Assembly: GCA_024644775.1 (NCBI GenBank)
Contig: JAHEHB010000324.1
Span: forward strand, 1 to 6,365
Direction of reading: 5' to 3'
Origin: Deltaproteobacteria bacterium
GTDB lineage: Bacteria; Desulfobacterota; Desulfobacteria; Desulfobacterales; SURF-15
Length of the DNA stretch: 6,365 nucleotides
Shown here: positions 5,788 to 6,365 of the stretch, in pieces
Layout: each line of letters begins with the position of its first letter
Numbering within the stretch: the stretch's first letter is position 1
Position numbers and translations under genes: made by a program
Notes under the pieces: model-generated
What the model was told of the DNA's origin: nothing
Seen by the model: the letters and a program-made list of their open reading frames with translations, nothing else
The model's database searches: none

Positions 5788-6365
5788 TTACAGATTTTCT
5801 AAAGCCGCCCTCATGTTCGACATGGCAATTCCAAGATTTTCATAAGAATTGGCGTAAGATATTCGGATATACCCTTCTCCGTACCTTCCAAAAACACTTC
5901 CAGGTACCACGGCGATTTTAGCTTCTTCGAGCAGATATTGGGTGAGGGCTTCGGAGCTTTTGCCGGTTCCTTTGATATTCGGAAAAATGTAAAAGGCACC
6001 TTTTGGCTTTAGCGTCTTTACACCCGGCATGTTTGTCAATTCAGTGTAGACGAGATTTCGGCGCCGATCGAATTCTGCGATCATCCGGTTGATTTCATCC
6101 TGGGGGCCTGTTAAGGCTTCGGCAGCACCGTACTGTGCGAATGTGGTGACACAAACCGTCGTGTACTGGTGAATGCGGATCATGGCCGAAACCAGATCTT
6201 TGTCCGATGCAATCCAACCCAGGCGCCAACCGGTCATGGAATATTTTTTGGAAAACCCGTTGACGATAATGGTCCGCTCTTTCATACCGGGCTGGCTGGC
6301 GATACTGATGTGTCGGTTACCGTCATAGACCATGGATTCGTAAATCTCATCGGAGATGACATATA
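5788..6365 (-). CDS. Class I/II PLP-dependent aminotransferase, C-terminal part (aspartate-aminotransferase-like)
   Basis: This is the 3' portion (191 complete codons) of a fold-type I aminotransferase gene whose 5' part lies beyond the right edge. The reading frame is open through 6365, so the ATG at 6331-6333 is an internal methionine. The visible sequence begins YVISDEIYESMVYDG, whose Asp (codon 6349-6351) contacts the pyridine nitrogen of PLP. It continues with GFSKKYSMTGWRLGW, where the first Lys (codon 6247-6249) is the Schiff-base lysine and the Arg of GWRLG binds cofactor phosphate. Near the C terminus, YIRISYANS carries the Arg (codon 5863-5865) that binds the substrate alpha-carboxylate. 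The style resembles prokaryotic subgroup I-gamma aspartate or broad-specificity (aspartate/aromatic/alanine) aminotransferases. The substrate cannot be settled because the N-terminal half is missing, so no symbol is given. It converges on the prepilin peptidase gene; its promoter is outside the window. Confidence 0.92.
   Translation of the reverse strand, partial: YVISDEIYESMVYDGNRHISIASQPGMKERTIIVNGFSKKYSMTGWRLGWIASDKDLVSAMIRIHQYTTVCVTTFAQYGAAEALTGPQDEINRMIAEFDRRRNLVYTELTNMPGVKTLKPKGAFYIFPNIKGTGKSSEALTQYLLEEAKIAVVPGSVFGRYGEGYIRISYANSYENLGIAMSNMRAALENL

Noticed and set aside
5596..5802. A 68-codon plus-strand frame overlapping the end of the prepilin peptidase and the convergent gap
   Set aside because: It is mostly out-of-frame reading of pilD followed by gap sequence, with no domain and no clear ribosome binding site.
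6331..6333. ATG as the start of a 181-residue aminotransferase
   Set aside because: The frame continues upstream with the conserved SDEIYES segment to the window edge, so this Met is internal and the gene is cut by the window, not truncated in nature.
1..6365. Search for a novel system, mobile element, tRNA, CRISPR array or riboswitch
   Set aside because: Nearly all sequence is taken up by six intact or edge-cut housekeeping genes, and the longest gap is 179 bases. No long direct or terminal repeats, transposase motifs, cloverleaf or repeat-spacer pattern was found by eye.

Overview
The window carries six chromosomal protein genes and no RNA gene, mobile element or CRISPR array that I can see. 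The gene families, the short A-type phosphatidylserine decarboxylase beside a type II PssA, the bacterial LonA and the moderate base composition fit a Gram-negative, probably sulfate-reducer-like deltaproteobacterium (Desulfobacterota). That taxonomic call is inference from protein style and gene order; nothing in the window fixes the species.

Layout: positions 66-4695 hold four genes on the minus strand, read lon -> tsaB -> psd -> pssA. lon (ATP-dependent protease) and tsaB (t6A tRNA-modification partner) are 2 bases apart. A 96-base AT-rich gap follows, with a good TTGACA box and a palindrome that may form a separate promoter for psd. psd and pssA overlap by 4 bases (ATGA). Together they carry out the two steps from CDP-diacylglycerol plus serine to phosphatidylethanolamine. 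A 179-base divergent intergenic region with two perfect short dyads separates lon from a plus-strand prepilin peptidase gene (pilD/gspO type). This is followed, convergently, by the 3' part of a class I/II PLP-dependent aminotransferase gene that runs off the right edge.

The genes serve three unrelated housekeeping jobs: protein quality control and tRNA modification, membrane lipid synthesis, and maturation of type IV pilins or pseudopilins. All complete reading frames are intact, with their catalytic residues in place. I see no evidence for an undescribed system. The points worth checking are regulatory: the dyads in the lon/pilD divergent region, the palindrome at the psd promoter, and the poorly spaced ribosome binding site that makes the pilD start uncertain.
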